A stretch of DNA of 64,000 bases. Source: Sesamum alatum. Its lineage: Eukaryota > Streptophyta > Magnoliopsida > Lamiales > Pedaliaceae. This document shows, in pieces, positions 33,672-46,271 of this stretch. The stretch's first letter is position 1; each line of letters starts with the position of its first letter. The stretch covers positions 42,950,873 to 43,014,872 of the forward strand of contig JACGWO010000003.1 in the NCBI GenBank assembly GCA_034509735.1. The letters are read 5' to 3'. Position numbers and translations under genes: made by a program. The notes under the pieces were generated by a model that was given only the letters and a program-made list of their open reading frames with translations, did not search any database and was not told the DNA's origin.

Positions 33672-36600
33672 ATGGCCGGACGACAATACTTCTCCGCCTC
33701 CGCCGCCCCCAAATCTCATCGATCTCCGCTCCTTCTCTTCATTCTTTCTATTTTCTTCCTCTCTTTTCTCTTCTACATCTTCACATCCTCTTCTTCTTCT
33801 TCTTCTTCTTCTCCCCCTCTCTCTACCAGAATCCACGCACTTCCGAACCCTAATGTCGACTATTCTTTTGTTTCCTCACTTGAGAAGTTCTTAACCAGCT
33901 CCAACTCCAAATCTTCCTCTGCGGTTTCGCGCGACACTGTTAGAGGCGATGTTACGGAACAGGATGTGAAGAGATTGGACGATTTGATTTCGCAAGTGGA
34001 GGAGAACCGTCTTTATGGCAACGACAATTCTTTTTATTCACCTATTAGAGTTTATGTGTACGACATGCCTTCCAAATTTACCTATGATTTGCTCTGGCTG
34101 TTTCACAATTCCTATAAAGAGACTTCCAACCTCACTTCTAATGGCAGTCCTGTTCATCGATTAATCGAGCAAGTGAGTATCCATTACACAACCTTTGCTA
34201 TCAAGTTATATAAGCTCAGTACACGGATTTGCTGAATAGATTTTTCATCAATTCCGATTCCAATTCCATGAGCTCAATCCCATGGATCCAAACACACTCT
34301 TTGGTGTTTATTTATGCTAATGCTTTTGTTTATCTTGTAATTTGTTGGTTGTAGCATTCAATTGATTATTGGTTGTGGGCGGATTTGATAGCACCGGAGT
34401 CCGAGAGGTTATTGAAGAATGTGGTGAGAGTTTACAAGCAGGAGGAGGCCGACTTGTTCTACATCCCATTTTTCACTACAATTAGCTTTTTCTTGTTGGA
34501 GAAACAGCAGTGCAAGGCGCTTTATAGGGTGTGAGTGCGTCACTATAGTCTTATTCGTTATGTTTTTCTTATGTTTGCTTAAGAATGATTCCAATCCTTT
34601 TCTCAGCTAGTTGGTGCATGCATTTTTTTAATGTTTTAGCACTTTACTAGTTTTTCTGGAATGGAGTTGAAATCTCTGGTGGTAAGATTTTAGTGCATAC
34701 TATCATGTAAAAATTAATCTTTCTTTCTTTCCTCTTGTGGAATCCCTAGTGAGACTTTTAAACATTGTGAAGGATAATGTTAAGAGCATTTGTCTGCTCT
34801 AGCTTCATAGGTCGAGAGGCACATTATACCATTTTCTTAAGATGGTAAAAAATGCTTCATGGGGAACTCCAAACAATCCTTAACTTCATGGAAACGGTTA
34901 GGAATGTTACTAATCCAGTTTCTGCTGGCGCCTTCTTGCCTTACCATTCCTAGTTGCATTGGTTCATGTTGTAGTTCAACATCTCTTGGCAGTATTTGAA
35001 GTGCATGCTGTTTATTATATGATGAGAACAACAGAAGCAACTTGACATTCTAAATGTACTGTTTATTGATGGCATTCTATTTGGCACCATACGAGGGCAC
35101 AGTATCTCATGAAGAAAAATTCTCAATCTGTCAAGGGAAGCACTGTGTTCACTGAATAACATTACATCACAATGCTAGTTGTCTTAAATCTAACAACTGG
35201 AATTTGGTCTAACTGGAACTTTTTATCAAGGCCCATAGACAATTCTCTTCTGTGCATACCTATTGTATATTTTCATATTAGGGTACTCTTGGTCAAGATT
35301 GCTCACAGAAGACTCATGAGCATGTATTACTTACATATACTGCATGTTTGTCAATGCAGGAAGCACTGAAATGGGTTACAGATCAACCAGCTTGGAAACG
35401 GTCTGGGGGTAGGGATCATATCTTACCAGTTCATCATCCTTGGTCATTTAAATCCGTTCGAAAGTTTATGAAGAATGCTATCTGGCTGCTTCCAGATATG
35501 GACTCAACTGGGAATTGGTAAGTATCTGCCTTAAGTTTCAGCAGTGAGCCGAATACAGTAACTAATTGTGGATATGTAGCCAGCTAAAATATGACTCTAT
35601 TTGCAATTAGGTATAAGCCTGGACAAGTTTACCTTGAGAAAGACTTGATACTTCCGTATGTTCCCAACCTGGAATTGTGTGATTCCAAATGTTTATTAGA
35701 TTCAAAGAGAACCACGCTGCTATTTTTTCGTGGAAGGCTGAAAAGAAATGCTGTAAGATTTCGTTCTAGATTCACATGTGAAGGACCTGGAATTCTTTTT
35801 TTTTCTTTTTTTGGGGGGTGGGGGGGAGTTGGAGGGTTTGTGATGGCATTTTCGGAAAATGAGAAGTGCTTTATTTTTCTGCATCCAGGGTGGAAAAATT
35901 CGTTCTAAACTAGTGGCAGAACTTAATGGTGCCAAGGATGTGATCATAGAGGAGGGCACTGCTGGTGAGGGAGGAAAAGCTGCAGCTCAGATTGGCATGC
36001 GCACGTAATATTAGTCATTAAAATTCGTTCAGGCTTTCACTATAGTGGCCAATAAAAGGGAATCTTCTAATCCACTTGTTTTATTCCTTGTTCATCAGGT
36101 CTATCTTCTGCCTTAGTCCAGCAGGTGATACTCCTTCATCTGCTAGATTGTTTGATGCAATTGTCAGTGGTTGTATCCCTGTAATAGTTAGTGATGAACT
36201 GGAGCTTCCTTTTGAAGGAATACTTGATTATCGCAAGGTATATGGCTTCTTTCTGGAGGTTTGACTGTACAAACTTTTGTCTGCATCTCCTTGAAATGAT
36301 AAGAAAATGGATGGGAAAATAGGTAGATTTGGGTTTGCAAATTTCTGCAAAACACTTTATGCATTTACTAGGGAGTTTGACAAAGATTAGGAAGATTCTT
36401 CAGAGATTCCATCCAGATAAACAATACATAACACATGCTTCAGATGATCTTATATATTGTTCTAAGTACTACGTAATTAATAGTCTTTTATTTGGTAACT
36501 GAGGCCATTGTTTCTGTGACAGATAGCTGTATTCGTATCTTCTAGTGATGCCTTGCAGCCAGGGTGGCTCTTATCATTTTTAAGAAGCATTTCTCCTACT

Positions 36601-37709
36601 CAAATTAAAGAGAGACAAATAAATTTAGCTAAGGTATGTGCACCATCAATGTATTTATTAATGATGTTCGCGCATCATGTTTCAATCCATTTGCAATGTT
36701 CAAATAGGTTCGGAGTATTTTCTCTTAAATCCCGAATTTACTTTAGTTGACTGGGAAGTACGTTTTTTTGTACCTCTTTGTAGTTTTGTTTGAGATAACA
36801 TATAATTAATTATTACTTTCCTATTTCAGTACTCAAGGCACTTTTTGTATTCTCATCCAGCAATGCCAATGGGTCCAGAAGACTTAGTTTGGAGAATGGT
36901 TTGTCACTCCATCTGTTACTTGCTACGAAACAAGTTATTAGTTAGCATATGAAGCTTTCCCATTGCATCAACTTATAAATTGCAATCCAAGAGTTTCTGT
37001 GTAGAATGCTGATGGTTTCATGATACGTGATTGATTGATGCTAAATGTCATTTTATGTGGATCTTGCTGCGAGTCTAAGGACTCCTGCTTTACATGATGG
37101 GGAAACTTGAAAGAGAATAAATATTTCCTTAAATTCTGAAATCAATGAGAATCTGTACAGCTCCTAAGTTTTTCTTCTTGGTTATAGCTGGAAAAAATGT
37201 GCAAGTTATGAAACTGTTATTTTGGTGTTCTTCTTTTGTTGTCTTTTTGTATTGAATTTTCAGATTTGTTGTAATGTACTTAATCTCCAATTATCATAGT
37301 ACTGTTCATAGAGTTATCGAGATAGCAATGGCAGGATTATGTTTAGAGTTATCGAGATAGCAATGGCAGGATTATGTTTCCCGATGTTTGATCATATGGT
37401 CCGTAAACTATTCCGAGTCTGATTTATCCTTCCTTGCTTGACATGCCGGGCTTTCCTTCTTAAGTGCTGGTTTTTATCCAATGGTGTTTGAGTAACAGTA
37501 GTGATTCTCTGAGTGTGCATATTAGACATACAAGTTCAAGGTGCATCAGCACTCTGCTTACTCTTTTCTATTGTCAACAGATGGCTGGTAAGTTGATGAA
37601 CATAAAGCTTCATGTACGGAGGTCGCAGCGGGTGGTGAAAGAATCAAGAAGCCTGTGCACTTGCGAGTGCAGGCGTCCCAATAGTACCAGCCCAGGACCC
37701 TTGCCTTAA
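33672..37709 (+). CDS. GT47 exostosin-family glycosyltransferase (Golgi type II)
   Basis: Nine exons: 33672-34172, 34355-34528, 35360-35517, 35611-35752, 35889-36004, 36099-36237, 36523-36633, 36830-36898, 37581-37709; 1,539 nt, 512 aa, phases consistent. A short cytosolic tail precedes one membrane anchor (about residues 18-38, [18 protein letters not shown]) and a serine-homopolymer stem, the topology of Golgi transferases. The exostosin/GT47 domain runs from about 110 to 440, with [40 protein letters not shown] and the donor-binding block [20 protein letters not shown]. It probably builds a cell-wall polysaccharide; the closest Arabidopsis gene I recall, At5g16890, is in the same GT47 subgroup as ARAD1, but the sugar it transfers is unknown. 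The in-frame upstream Met at 33474 lies in probable 5' UTR and was not used. Confidence 0.92.
37311..37380 (+). repeat. 35-bp tandem duplication in GT47 intron 8
   Basis: The block agagttatcgagatagcaa and the following 16 bases occur twice back to back with no differences I can see, inside the 682-bp last intron. A recent slippage or replication duplication; candidate length polymorphism. Confidence 0.9.
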
Positions 37710-38856
37710 CTGTCAATTACAGAGCTTCTCAGATTTTACTTTTTCATTGTTCTTTTCATGTCCTTTTCTTTATTTGCCTTTAGTATTCTTTTCATCATCT
37801 TGTGTAATTGCCACATATAACCATAGAAGTGCAGGATTGATCCCTGATTTTCAAGTGAGATCTGTTTAGAGGACTAAAATTAATAGTAAAGAGAATATGG
37901 CTGGATCTGGTGAAGATGCTTGTAACTAACTGATTATATGCATTTATATTAGTTTAGTATTAGTATTTATGCATGTCATATGTTATGTTGTGATGGATGG
38001 AAGCCAGCACATCCGCCGGTGCAAGAGATTTGTGAAAAAAGAAGAAAGAATAGTTACAGAAATGTTTGTGGGGGGGGTATAATTGTGGCATGTGAGGTGA
38101 GAGAGTGGAAGCTGAATGTGGGATGGTCACATGGAAGTTGCGTGGGGGAAGAACGTGTTGTTGATGAGGTAAGGGCAAGGGACGTGGTGTGCATATTGTA
38201 ATTGAGAGATTGCCTAGTTGTCGTTTCTGTCATGTGCATGAATTAATGTTTGTTTCCTTGCAATGCAACAAACAAATCACCGACTTCCCTCCCCTTCATT
38301 TTTCCTTTTTCTGATTTTTAGTTGCTATCTCGGCTACATGATATTTTCTTATATTGTATTAATAAATGTTTGTTCACTGTATGTATGTATTATACAACAA
38401 CCCATATTCTTCTGTATGGAAATACACAAATTCCTACCACCATTATTCCGATTCTTTCCATTGAGTGTGTGTAGTGCGACTTATTAACATGCAATTTTGT
38501 GGAATGAGTAACTAAAATAAATAAAAGAATCCCACATGCAGATTCTAAGCTACTACTAATGACAAATCATTTCATTTCTTTCAAACTTTGACAAAATCCA
38601 AAACCCAAACCAAAATTATCATCAATATAAATTTTAAAATGTGGACTCCATATATATATAGTCTCTATTATCGACATTAATGGAAAGGGGATGTTTTCCT
38701 TTTTCTTTTAACCCAAAATAAGAAAAAAGAAAAAAGAAAACACGAAGAAAAATAGGGGAAAGGGACATTAGAAAAAACTTGTCCGGAAAAAAGATTTGAC
38801 TTTGGGAGTGAAAGAGTTGTCCAGCAAAGGGGTCCAGCTCCCGCGTCATCTTCGGC
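37710..38856. other. Intergenic between GT47 and CSLD
   Basis: Holds the GT47 3' UTR and the CSLD upstream region. Short ORFs on both strands show no family resemblance. No mobile element identified. Confidence 0.5.
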
Positions 38857-38864
38857 TTTATATA
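38857..38864 (+). promoter_or_regulatory. TATA box of the CSLD gene
   Basis: TTTATATA sits in a locally CG-balanced stretch and is followed after about 30 bp by a CA-rich likely start region. The 5' UTR contains a CCGGCCC-repeat GC-rich tract near 38973-39000. A 5' UTR intron is likely (donor near 39145, cttg/gtatgttg; acceptor tttcag ending at about 39407). Confidence 0.6.
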
Positions 38865-39442
38865 CTCTCCACACTCCCGCTTACGACGCGCATTCTCAGA
38901 CACAGCAGAGCAGAGGCTGCCAATTTGTGCATTCTCACAACACTAAGACAATAATACTTCAAACCAGTGCGTAGCCGGCCCCGGCCCCGGCCCCGGCCAC
39001 CCCCGCCCAACAACTCTCCCGTTTACCTTTTCTTGCAACATTTTATATATATCCTATGCAAATCTGTTGTTTCTATCAATTTGACACTACTGATGGAGTC
39101 TTCCAATTGCTAGTTTGAGGACTTCTTCCCTCATCATTCTTCTTGGTATGTTGTTTCCTCCTTTTTCTACATCTTAATTCTGTTCCAAACTCAGGGTGAC
39201 GGATAAGATCTGCTCTTTATTTCTGTAATGTGTATGTTGGATTCTGTGAATGTTTTCAAGGTTTCAATTTCAGTTACCTTTTCAAAACTGTTTTGACTTT
39301 AATTTGACTCTGGGATCTTTGTTGAAGCCATCTCATTCTGATTCTGTCTCACTTGATTCACTTCTTCCGATTCTTTCTTATATTTGATTATGGCGTATAT
39401 GTTTCAGGATCAATTTGTACATTTCTAGTGGTAGTCGTTCCA

Positions 39443-42400
39443 ATGGCATCCAAATCATTTAATGCCAGCAGATCAAATCTATCTACAGCATCTGATGGGC
39501 TGGATTCGCAGAATGGCAAGCCACCGATGCCTCCACAAACACACGTGACATTTGCTCGTCGCACTTCATCGGGCCGATATGTTAACTACTCCAGGGATGA
39601 CCTTGATAGCGAACTTGGTAGCGGTGATTTTCTCAACTATACGGTTCACATGCCGCCCACCCCCGACAACCAGCCTAGTAATCCTGTTACGCAGAAGGTT
39701 GAAGAGCAGTATGTGTCCAGTTCACTCTTCACTGGTGGATTTAACAGCATGACACGAGCTCATTTGATGGATAAGGTCATTGATTCAGACTCAAACCATC
39801 CCCAAATGGCTGGTGCAAAAGGATCTTCTTGTGCTGTCAATGGCTGTGATGGCAAGGTGATGAGTGATGAAAGGGGAAATGACATCCTTCCATGTGAGTG
39901 TGATTTCAAGATATGCAGGGACTGTTACATAGATGTGCTGAAAACGGGAGAGGGGATTTGTCCCGGGTGCAAGGAACAGTACAAGACTACTGATCTGGAT
40001 GAAGCCATGGAAAATTGGCGGTCACTGCCACAGCTTCCGCCACCATCTGGAATGTCAAAGGTGGAGAGGAGGATGTCATTAATGAAATCAACTAAGTCGA
40101 TGCTGATGAGGAGCCAGACAGGAGATTTCGATCATAATCGCTGGCTTTTTGAAACAAAGGGCACCTATGGGTATGGCAATGCTATATGGCCGAAGGAGGG
40201 AGGCTTTGATAACGGGAAGGGTGAAGACATTGTTGAGCCATCTGACTTGGTGAGCAAACCATGGAGACCACTCACTCGCAAATTAAAGATTCCAGCCGCC
40301 GTCATCAGTCCATACCGGTACATCCTTACTGACCTATTTTTGTCTGTTGATGTTACCAAAAGATTCATGTTTCTTTCCTTGTTAACAACTTCTGCCATGC
40401 TCCAGTGACTATGAGGGCAAAGAACCATCTCTCTTCCATGTAATCCAGTCCAAAAAATCATTCCTAGGATAGACCACCTTATTTCCATTAGGGTGCCACC
40501 ACCATTCACATGTGTGACGTTTATGTCCACCTATGTTTTCTATATCAAGAAACTGCTTGCAGGACGAAAATGAACTGAGTTTTGATAATGGGAAGAATAT
40601 GTTATCCTACCTATAATGTCCATCATCTAGCGTACGATAATTTTGTATTTAACCTTCAGTGCGGCTATGCTGCTATGGTTTATTGTTCTATTTAGTGGAA
40701 TATCCTGATGCAATCATAAAAGGGAAACTTGATATTATAGTTAGACAACAATTATGCTTTAACGATATATAGAAAAGAACATTATCATCTCATTGAGCAA
40801 TGTATGGAGCATGTGCTGATTTTGAAATTTCTGCTTCATGTTTATCTGTGCTTGACAGGCTTCTAATTGTAGTCCGAATGGTTGTACTTGGCTTTTTCTT
40901 GACATGGAGAGTCCGCAATCCCAACACCGATGCTGTCTGGCTATGGGGAATGTCTGTAGTTTGTGAAATATGGTTTGCCTTTTCTTGGATTCTTGACCAA
41001 CTTCCAAAGCTCTGCCCTGTAAATCGGGCTACTGATCTTAACGTCTTAAAAGAGAAATTTGAAACACCTACTCCAAACAATCCTACCGGGAAGTCGGATC
41101 TCCCTGGTATAGATGTCTTTGTCTCTACTGCAGATCCAGAGAAGGAGCCGCCTCTCGTCACAGCTAACACCATACTGTCTATACTAGCAGCTGATTATCC
41201 AGTCGAAAAGCTCGCTTGCTATGTTTCTGATGATGGAGGGGCACTTCTGACCTTCGAGGCCATGGCAGAGGCTGCAAGTTTTGCAAATATATGGGTCCCA
41301 TTTTGTCGTAAACATAACATTGAACCTAGAAATCCAGAAACTTATTTCAATTTGAAGAAAGATCCTTACAAGAACAAGGTTCTTAGTGACTTTGTCAAAG
41401 ACCGCAGGCGAGTAAAGCGTGAGTATGATGAGTTTAAGGTTCGGATCAATGGCCTGCCAGACTCTATTCGCCGAAGATCTGATGCCTATCATGCTAGAGA
41501 AGAACTTAAAGCCATGAAGGAGCAGAGACAGAAGAAAGACGATGAACCTCTGGAGGTTATCAAGGTAAAGAAAGCTACCTGGATGGCAGATGGAACCCAT
41601 TGGCCAGGAACTTGGTTGACTCCTGCAGCTGACCACTCGAAAGGCGATCATGCAGGAATAATACAGGTACTCATATGTATCTCTTTTTCCTGTCTAACTT
41701 ACTATCATCGAATACATAACAATTAATTACCAACCTCAGGAATCAAGCAGATTGGTGCAGATTTAACTCTCCCTTATTATGATGTAGGTGATGCTGAAGC
41801 CTCCTAGTGATGAACCACTTTGTGGCACATCTGATGATTCTAGGGTGATTGACTTCACTGATGTTGATATTCGTCTACCAATGCTTGTTTATGTTTCTCG
41901 TGAAAAGCGCCCTGGCTATGATCATAATAAGAAAGCAGGTGCCATGAATGCTCTAGTTCGAGCTTCTGCAATCATGTCGAATGGTGCCTTCATTCTCAAC
42001 CTTGACTGCGACCACTATATCTATAACTCCCAAGCCATGAGGGAAGGAATGTGTTTCATGATGGACAGAGGTGGTGACAGAATCTGCTATGTTCAGTTTC
42101 CACAGAGATTTGAAGGTATTGACCCATCTGATCGGTATGCCAATAGAAATACTGTCTTCTTTGATGGCAACATGCGAGCTTTAGATGGGCTGCAGGGTCC
42201 AGTTTATGTTGGAACTGGATGTCTCTTCAGGCGAGTCGCCCTTTATGGTTTCGACCCACCTCGGTCCAAAGAACACAGTGCTGACTTCTGCAGCTGCTGC
42301 TTTGGCCAACGGAGAAAGCGTGCTAGTATTGCTAATAACTCAGAAGAGAATAGGGCCTTGAGAATGGGTGATTCTGATGATGAAGAAATGAACCTGTCGC

Positions 42401-43545
42401 TTGCTCCAAAAATGTTTGGCAATTCAAATCTACTTATTGATTCCATTCCAGTGGCAGAGTTTCAAGGTCGCCCTCTGGCTGACCATCCATCAGTGAAGAA
42501 TGGACGACCTCCTGGTGCCCTCACCATACCCCGCGACCTTCTTGATGCATCGACTGTTGCAGAAGCAATCAGTGTGATTTCCTGTTGGTATGAGGACAAG
42601 ACTGAATGGGGCCAACGTGTTGGATGGATTTACGGGTCTGTCACAGAGGATGTCGTTACAGGATATAGAATGCACAACAGGGGATGGAGATCAATTTACT
42701 GCGTGACAAAACGTGATGCCTTCCGAGGGACTGCCCCTATCAATCTCACAGATAGGCTCCATCAGGTTCTTCGTTGGGCTACTGGTTCTGTTGAGATATT
42801 CTTCTCGCGCAACAATGCCTTTTTAGCAAGTTCAAGAATGAAGGTCTTGCAGAGGATTGCGTACCTCAATGTTGGAATATATCCCTTTACCTCGGTTTTC
42901 TTGATTGTTTACTGCTTTCTTCCGGCGCTCTCTCTCTTCTCTGGCCAGTTTATTGTCCAAACCCTCAATGTTACTTTCTTAGTATACCTCCTGATTATTA
43001 CAATAACACTCTGCGCTCTAGCTGTGCTCGAGGTCAAGTGGTCCGGCATTGAGCTGGAGGAGTGGTGGAGGAACGAACAATTCTGGTTAATTGGGGGGAC
43101 TAGTGCCCACTTGGCTGCTGTGTTTCAAGGGCTGCTGAAAGTCATCGCTGGAGTTGAAATTTCTTTCACCTTGACATCAAAATCTGCAGGGGATGATGAT
43201 GATGATGAATATGCTGATCTCTACATAGTCAAATGGACATCCCTCATGATTCCTCCGCTTGTGATTATGATGGTCAATTTGATTGCAATAGCAGTTGGGA
43301 TTAGCCGGACAATATACAGTGTTATACCACAGTGGAGCCGTCTATTGGGTGGAGTTTTCTTCAGCTTTTGGGTTTTAGCACATCTCTATCCCTTTGCAAA
43401 AGGGCTTATGGGAAGACGAGGGAGGACACCTACTATTGTCTTCGTATGGTCCGGGCTAATTGCAATCATCATTTCCCTCCTATGGGTGGCAATAAACCCA
43501 CCGGAGGGAAGCAACCAGATAGGCGGCTCATTTCAGTTTCCATGA
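39443..43545 (+). CDS. CSLD: Cellulose synthase-like D (CSLD2/CSLD3 type)
   Basis: Three exons, 39443-40317, 40859-41666 and 41788-43545, give 1,146 aa, the usual CSLD length. The N-terminal part has a cysteine-rich RING-like zinc finger at about 130-175 ([25 protein letters not shown]). Two membrane helices lie at about 285-345, then the GT2 catalytic domain with DDGG (about 415), DCDHY (about 634), VTED (about 847) and Q-V-L-R-W (about 887), and six further helices before the C-terminal end. All four processive-synthase motifs are intact. CSLD2/3 make beta-linked glucan at the tip of root hairs and other tip-growing cells. Its place next to FLA and ATAD3 genes matches Arabidopsis CSLD2 (At5g16910); the CSLD3 region on chromosome 3 is a duplicate, so I leave the number open. 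Confidence 0.96.
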
Positions 43546-44246
43546 TTAGTACAAAGTTTTTTCCATTTTATATATACACCATACATGAGTGGGATTCTTT
43601 CTTCAAACTGCTTATTCACTTGGCAGATGAAGGTGGTTGGTCATTTCTTCTCAATTCAAAAAGTTACTTCTCTTCACCAACCAGTTAGTGTTGGCAACAT
43701 AGACACAGAAGGATTACTGTTTGTTTACAGAGTAGTTGCTTGTAGGTGTTAACCCCCTGCAACCTTAGACAAACTGCCATGTTGATTCTTTGATTGTTGG
43801 TGTTACAAGGGTGAACAATTTTGCCCCAAAAATTGTTAATGTATTTACATTTGCATTTTTCTCATCTTTCCTCGAAAAGAAAGCTGAGCAGCAATTTACA
43901 AGCTTGTGGGTTCATTATTAGATGTTCTTTCTTTAAGAATTTGATAAATACTGTGATATTAAGTTGCACATATCTGTCACTGACCTTGTAAGTAGGGGTG
44001 TATTGTGTACCCAAATAGAAAGATTGCTGAGTTATTTAAGTCCTTATTCATGCAAGAATGATGATCTTTAGTTGTTACAGCAGCAAACATGCATGTTCAA
44101 GCTACCCCCACCACAAAAATAGCCAGAAATTTGGCCCATCATATTATCATTCAAAACACAACCATTTATCACTCACTTGACACTAAAAGTCACTCACTCA
44201 TCACTACTAGAGAATCAAAACCATCATCATCTTCATCATCAACATC
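43546..44246. other. CSLD 3' region and FLA promoter
   Basis: Noncoding. The segment near 44170-44246 is a CATCATCATC-rich leader of the FLA gene. No other feature seen. Confidence 0.5.
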
Positions 44247-44963
44247 ATGACTATGTTACTGATTGTTGTCATGGCTGCACTCATCTCATCAGCCACTGCC
44301 ACAAACCAAGACATGGTAGTAGCGATTGATGAGATGCAGAAAGCCAATTACTTCACCTTTGTGATGCTCATCAACATGGCCCCTTCCCACTTAATCGAAT
44401 CCAACACAACTTTCTTGATGCCTAACGACCGTATCCTCTCCCAAACCGATGTAGCTCCAACCTCTGTGGCCGACTTCTTGCTCCGCCACTCCATCCCTTC
44501 CCCTTTGCTCATCGACCATCTTCAGCACTTCCCCACCGGATCTATGATCCCAACCTCCAAGTCGGGTTTTTTCCTACAGGTCACCAACCAAGGGAGGAGG
44601 CAGTTTTTCCTTAACAATGTCCGAATCATAAGTCCAAATATTTGCACCCAAGGGTCTTCAATAAGATGTCATGGTGTCGATGGAGTGTTGCAACCTACAA
44701 CGATGACTCCTCAGCCTAACGTACCACTACCGCCATCATCAACTACCTGTCCTAAACCCACAATTGCCCCGGAGGCATCAGCCCCCCTGCCGGCCCCATC
44801 ACCTCCATTGTCGGCTGACGACCTTAGCCCGGTTCCTCCACCATCGGATGTTAGTCTTCCCAAATCAAGTTCTCCAGATACAAGGAGCAAATGGGGAGTT
44901 GTTAACTTGGTAGTAATGGTAGTTTTCATGTTGTCCATGGGGAAATCTTGGTTATTAATGTAG
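44247..44963 (+). CDS. Fasciclin-like arabinogalactan protein, single FAS1 domain
   Basis: Intronless ORF of 238 aa. Residues 1-18 form a signal peptide (MTMLLIVVMAALISSATA). One FAS1 domain occupies about 20-155, with an N-glycosylation sequon NTT followed by FLMPND, and VDGVLQP at its end. A Pro/Ser/Ala-rich stretch (about 160-215: PLPAPSPPLS, PVPPPSDVS) gives sites for hydroxyproline O-glycosylation. The C-terminus is hydrophobic and could be a GPI-anchor signal. Secreted cell-wall/plasma-membrane adhesion-type protein; its exact role is unknown. Similar in size and position to Arabidopsis At5g16920. Confidence 0.88.
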   Translation: MTMLLIVVMAALISSATATNQDMVVAIDEMQKANYFTFVMLINMAPSHLIESNTTFLMPNDRILSQTDVAPTSVADFLLRHSIPSPLLIDHLQHFPTGSMIPTSKSGFFLQVTNQGRRQFFLNNVRIISPNICTQGSSIRCHGVDGVLQPTTMTPQPNVPLPPSSTTCPKPTIAPEASAPLPAPSPPLSADDLSPVPPPSDVSLPKSSSPDTRSKWGVVNLVVMVVFMLSMGKSWLLM

Positions 44964-44990
44964 CTGCCTTTTATGGATGTTTACAACTGA

Positions 44991-45032
44991 ATTATTATTA
45001 TTATTGTTGTTATTATTATTATTATTATTATA
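44991..45032. repeat. (ATT)n microsatellite in FLA 3' UTR
   Basis: Trinucleotide ATT run with one interruption (ttgttgtt), 30-70 bp after the FLA stop codon. Confidence 0.85.
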
Positions 45033-45318
45033 ATGATAAAAGAAAGGAAGTTGTGTTGTTATTACTGTTAATTGTATATGATGATGAAGTGGAGTAATGA
45101 TATATGGAGTGAAAGTGTGTGTAATTCCCTTCACTTCACCAAACAAATTTCAATATTGATCTATATATGTATCTACTAGTAGTAAGTAAATTTCATTGCG
45201 GAGTGTTTTAATTTGGATTTGAATAGAGCATATTTGTTGATTTTCATAATCACTTATTGTTTTTTGAATAAAATTCTAACAAATAATTCTTCAACTCCAT
45301 ATTTCAAAAAATAATATA

Positions 45319-45942
45319 CAGTGAAACTTTATAAATTAATAATGTTAAAACCACATAATTTTATTAATTTGAAAAGATATTAATTAATCAATAAATTACT
45401 AATGAATTATTTTGAAGAGATTAATGGTCTTGGTTACCGCAACAAAATGGATGTCAAACACCTATTGAATTACCTGATTTAAAACGATACATGTTTAAGA
45501 TCCAAAGTTTAGAAGAAATTGTAGTTAGTGTTGTTGAAATTCCTATTGCGGATGAAAATGAAGATGATACAACCAATTACACGGAAGGTAACACTCATAG
45601 CAGCAACAACTCTTCACAATTTTTTGTTGTAGTATGAGAACGCAACACCGAAACTTTTGGATGCAGCAAGGAAAGTTAAAGACGAAATACAATTAGATTT
45701 AAATTTTAAGAAGTAAACAACAATAGCATCATGTTTTACTAAGTTGTCCTAGTTATATTTGTAATTTTATAGAATTATTAATTTATAATATTGAAAGGAC
45801 TATAAATATATATAAGGATCTTTCGAAAAATTATTATCTTATTAATTTATCAAAATTATTGATTTAGACCTTGAACTCAAGTCAGGATAGAAAATAAAAA
45901 ATATTATTTTAAAAAAAATATTAATTTATAAAGTTTATGTTG
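45319..45942 (+). mobile_element. Decayed pogo/Lemi-like DNA transposon
   Basis: Terminal inverted repeats share AAACTTTATAAATTAATA (left end CAGTGAAACTTTATAAATTA; right end is its near reverse complement), and TA dinucleotides flank both ends (45317-45318 and 45943-45944), the Tc1/mariner-superfamily target. The CAGT-GAA-CTTTATAAATTAATA style is that of plant pogo-like elements. Between about 45425 and 45720 lies a remnant of the C-terminal end of a transposase: frames read WLPQQNGCQTPIELPDL, SLEEIVVSVVEIP, ATTLHNFLL then a TAG, YENATPKLLDAARKVKDEIQ. Length 624 bp, so most of the transposase is deleted and the element is dead by itself. Confidence 0.75.
45425..45720 (+). pseudogene. Transposase C-terminal remnant (pogo/CENP-B-like)
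   Basis: One reading frame with a single internal TAG at about 45635-45637 encodes an acidic segment (IPIADENEDDTTNY) and a terminal helix (LLDAARKVKDEIQLDLNFKK). The pattern resembles, from memory, the end of plant pogo-type transposases of the jerky/Tigger family. N-terminal DNA-binding and DDE parts are missing. Confidence 0.55.
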
Positions 45943-46074
45943 TATATTAAACTACAAAAATAAAATAATATAGTCAGCTCGGCTTCATTGACGTAAGACC
46001 AACTCAGACTCAGACCGGAATAAATGTATGTTTATTTATCTATAAAAATCAAAACCCAAAACCGCCATTTCCTT

Positions 46075-46101
46075 AATATATATATATATATATATATATA
46101 A
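46075..46101. repeat. (TA)n microsatellite in the ATAD3 promoter
   Basis: About 13 TA repeats, located roughly where the core promoter should be (63 bp before the uORF, 170 bp before the main start); it could double as the TATA element. Confidence 0.8.
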
Positions 46102-46163
46102 TATTCAGCACAACACAAACCCTACATAAACCCTGAAACTTCTGCTCCACGAACCTCTCTCCA

Positions 46164-46214
46164 ATGGCGTCTCAACAAAACCCTCTTTTCTTCTCCCCCA
46201 AGCCACTTTTCTGA
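46164..46214 (+). promoter_or_regulatory. Upstream ORF of the ATAD3 gene
   Basis: ATG in the context ccaATGG opens a 16-codon ORF (MASQQNPLFFSPKPLF) that stops at 46212-46214, 57 bp before the main start and in the same frame. If transcribed it could reduce translation of the main ORF. Whether the transcript begins upstream of it is not shown by the sequence. Confidence 0.55.
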
Positions 46215-46271
46215 AATCTTTCAAACACTTAAAACCTTCATCCACCCCTCTGTTCGATTGATTTAACAAAA

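Noticed and set aside
41184..41651. 155-codon minus-strand ORF
   Set aside because: Exact antisense of the CSLD catalytic domain exon; shadow ORF.
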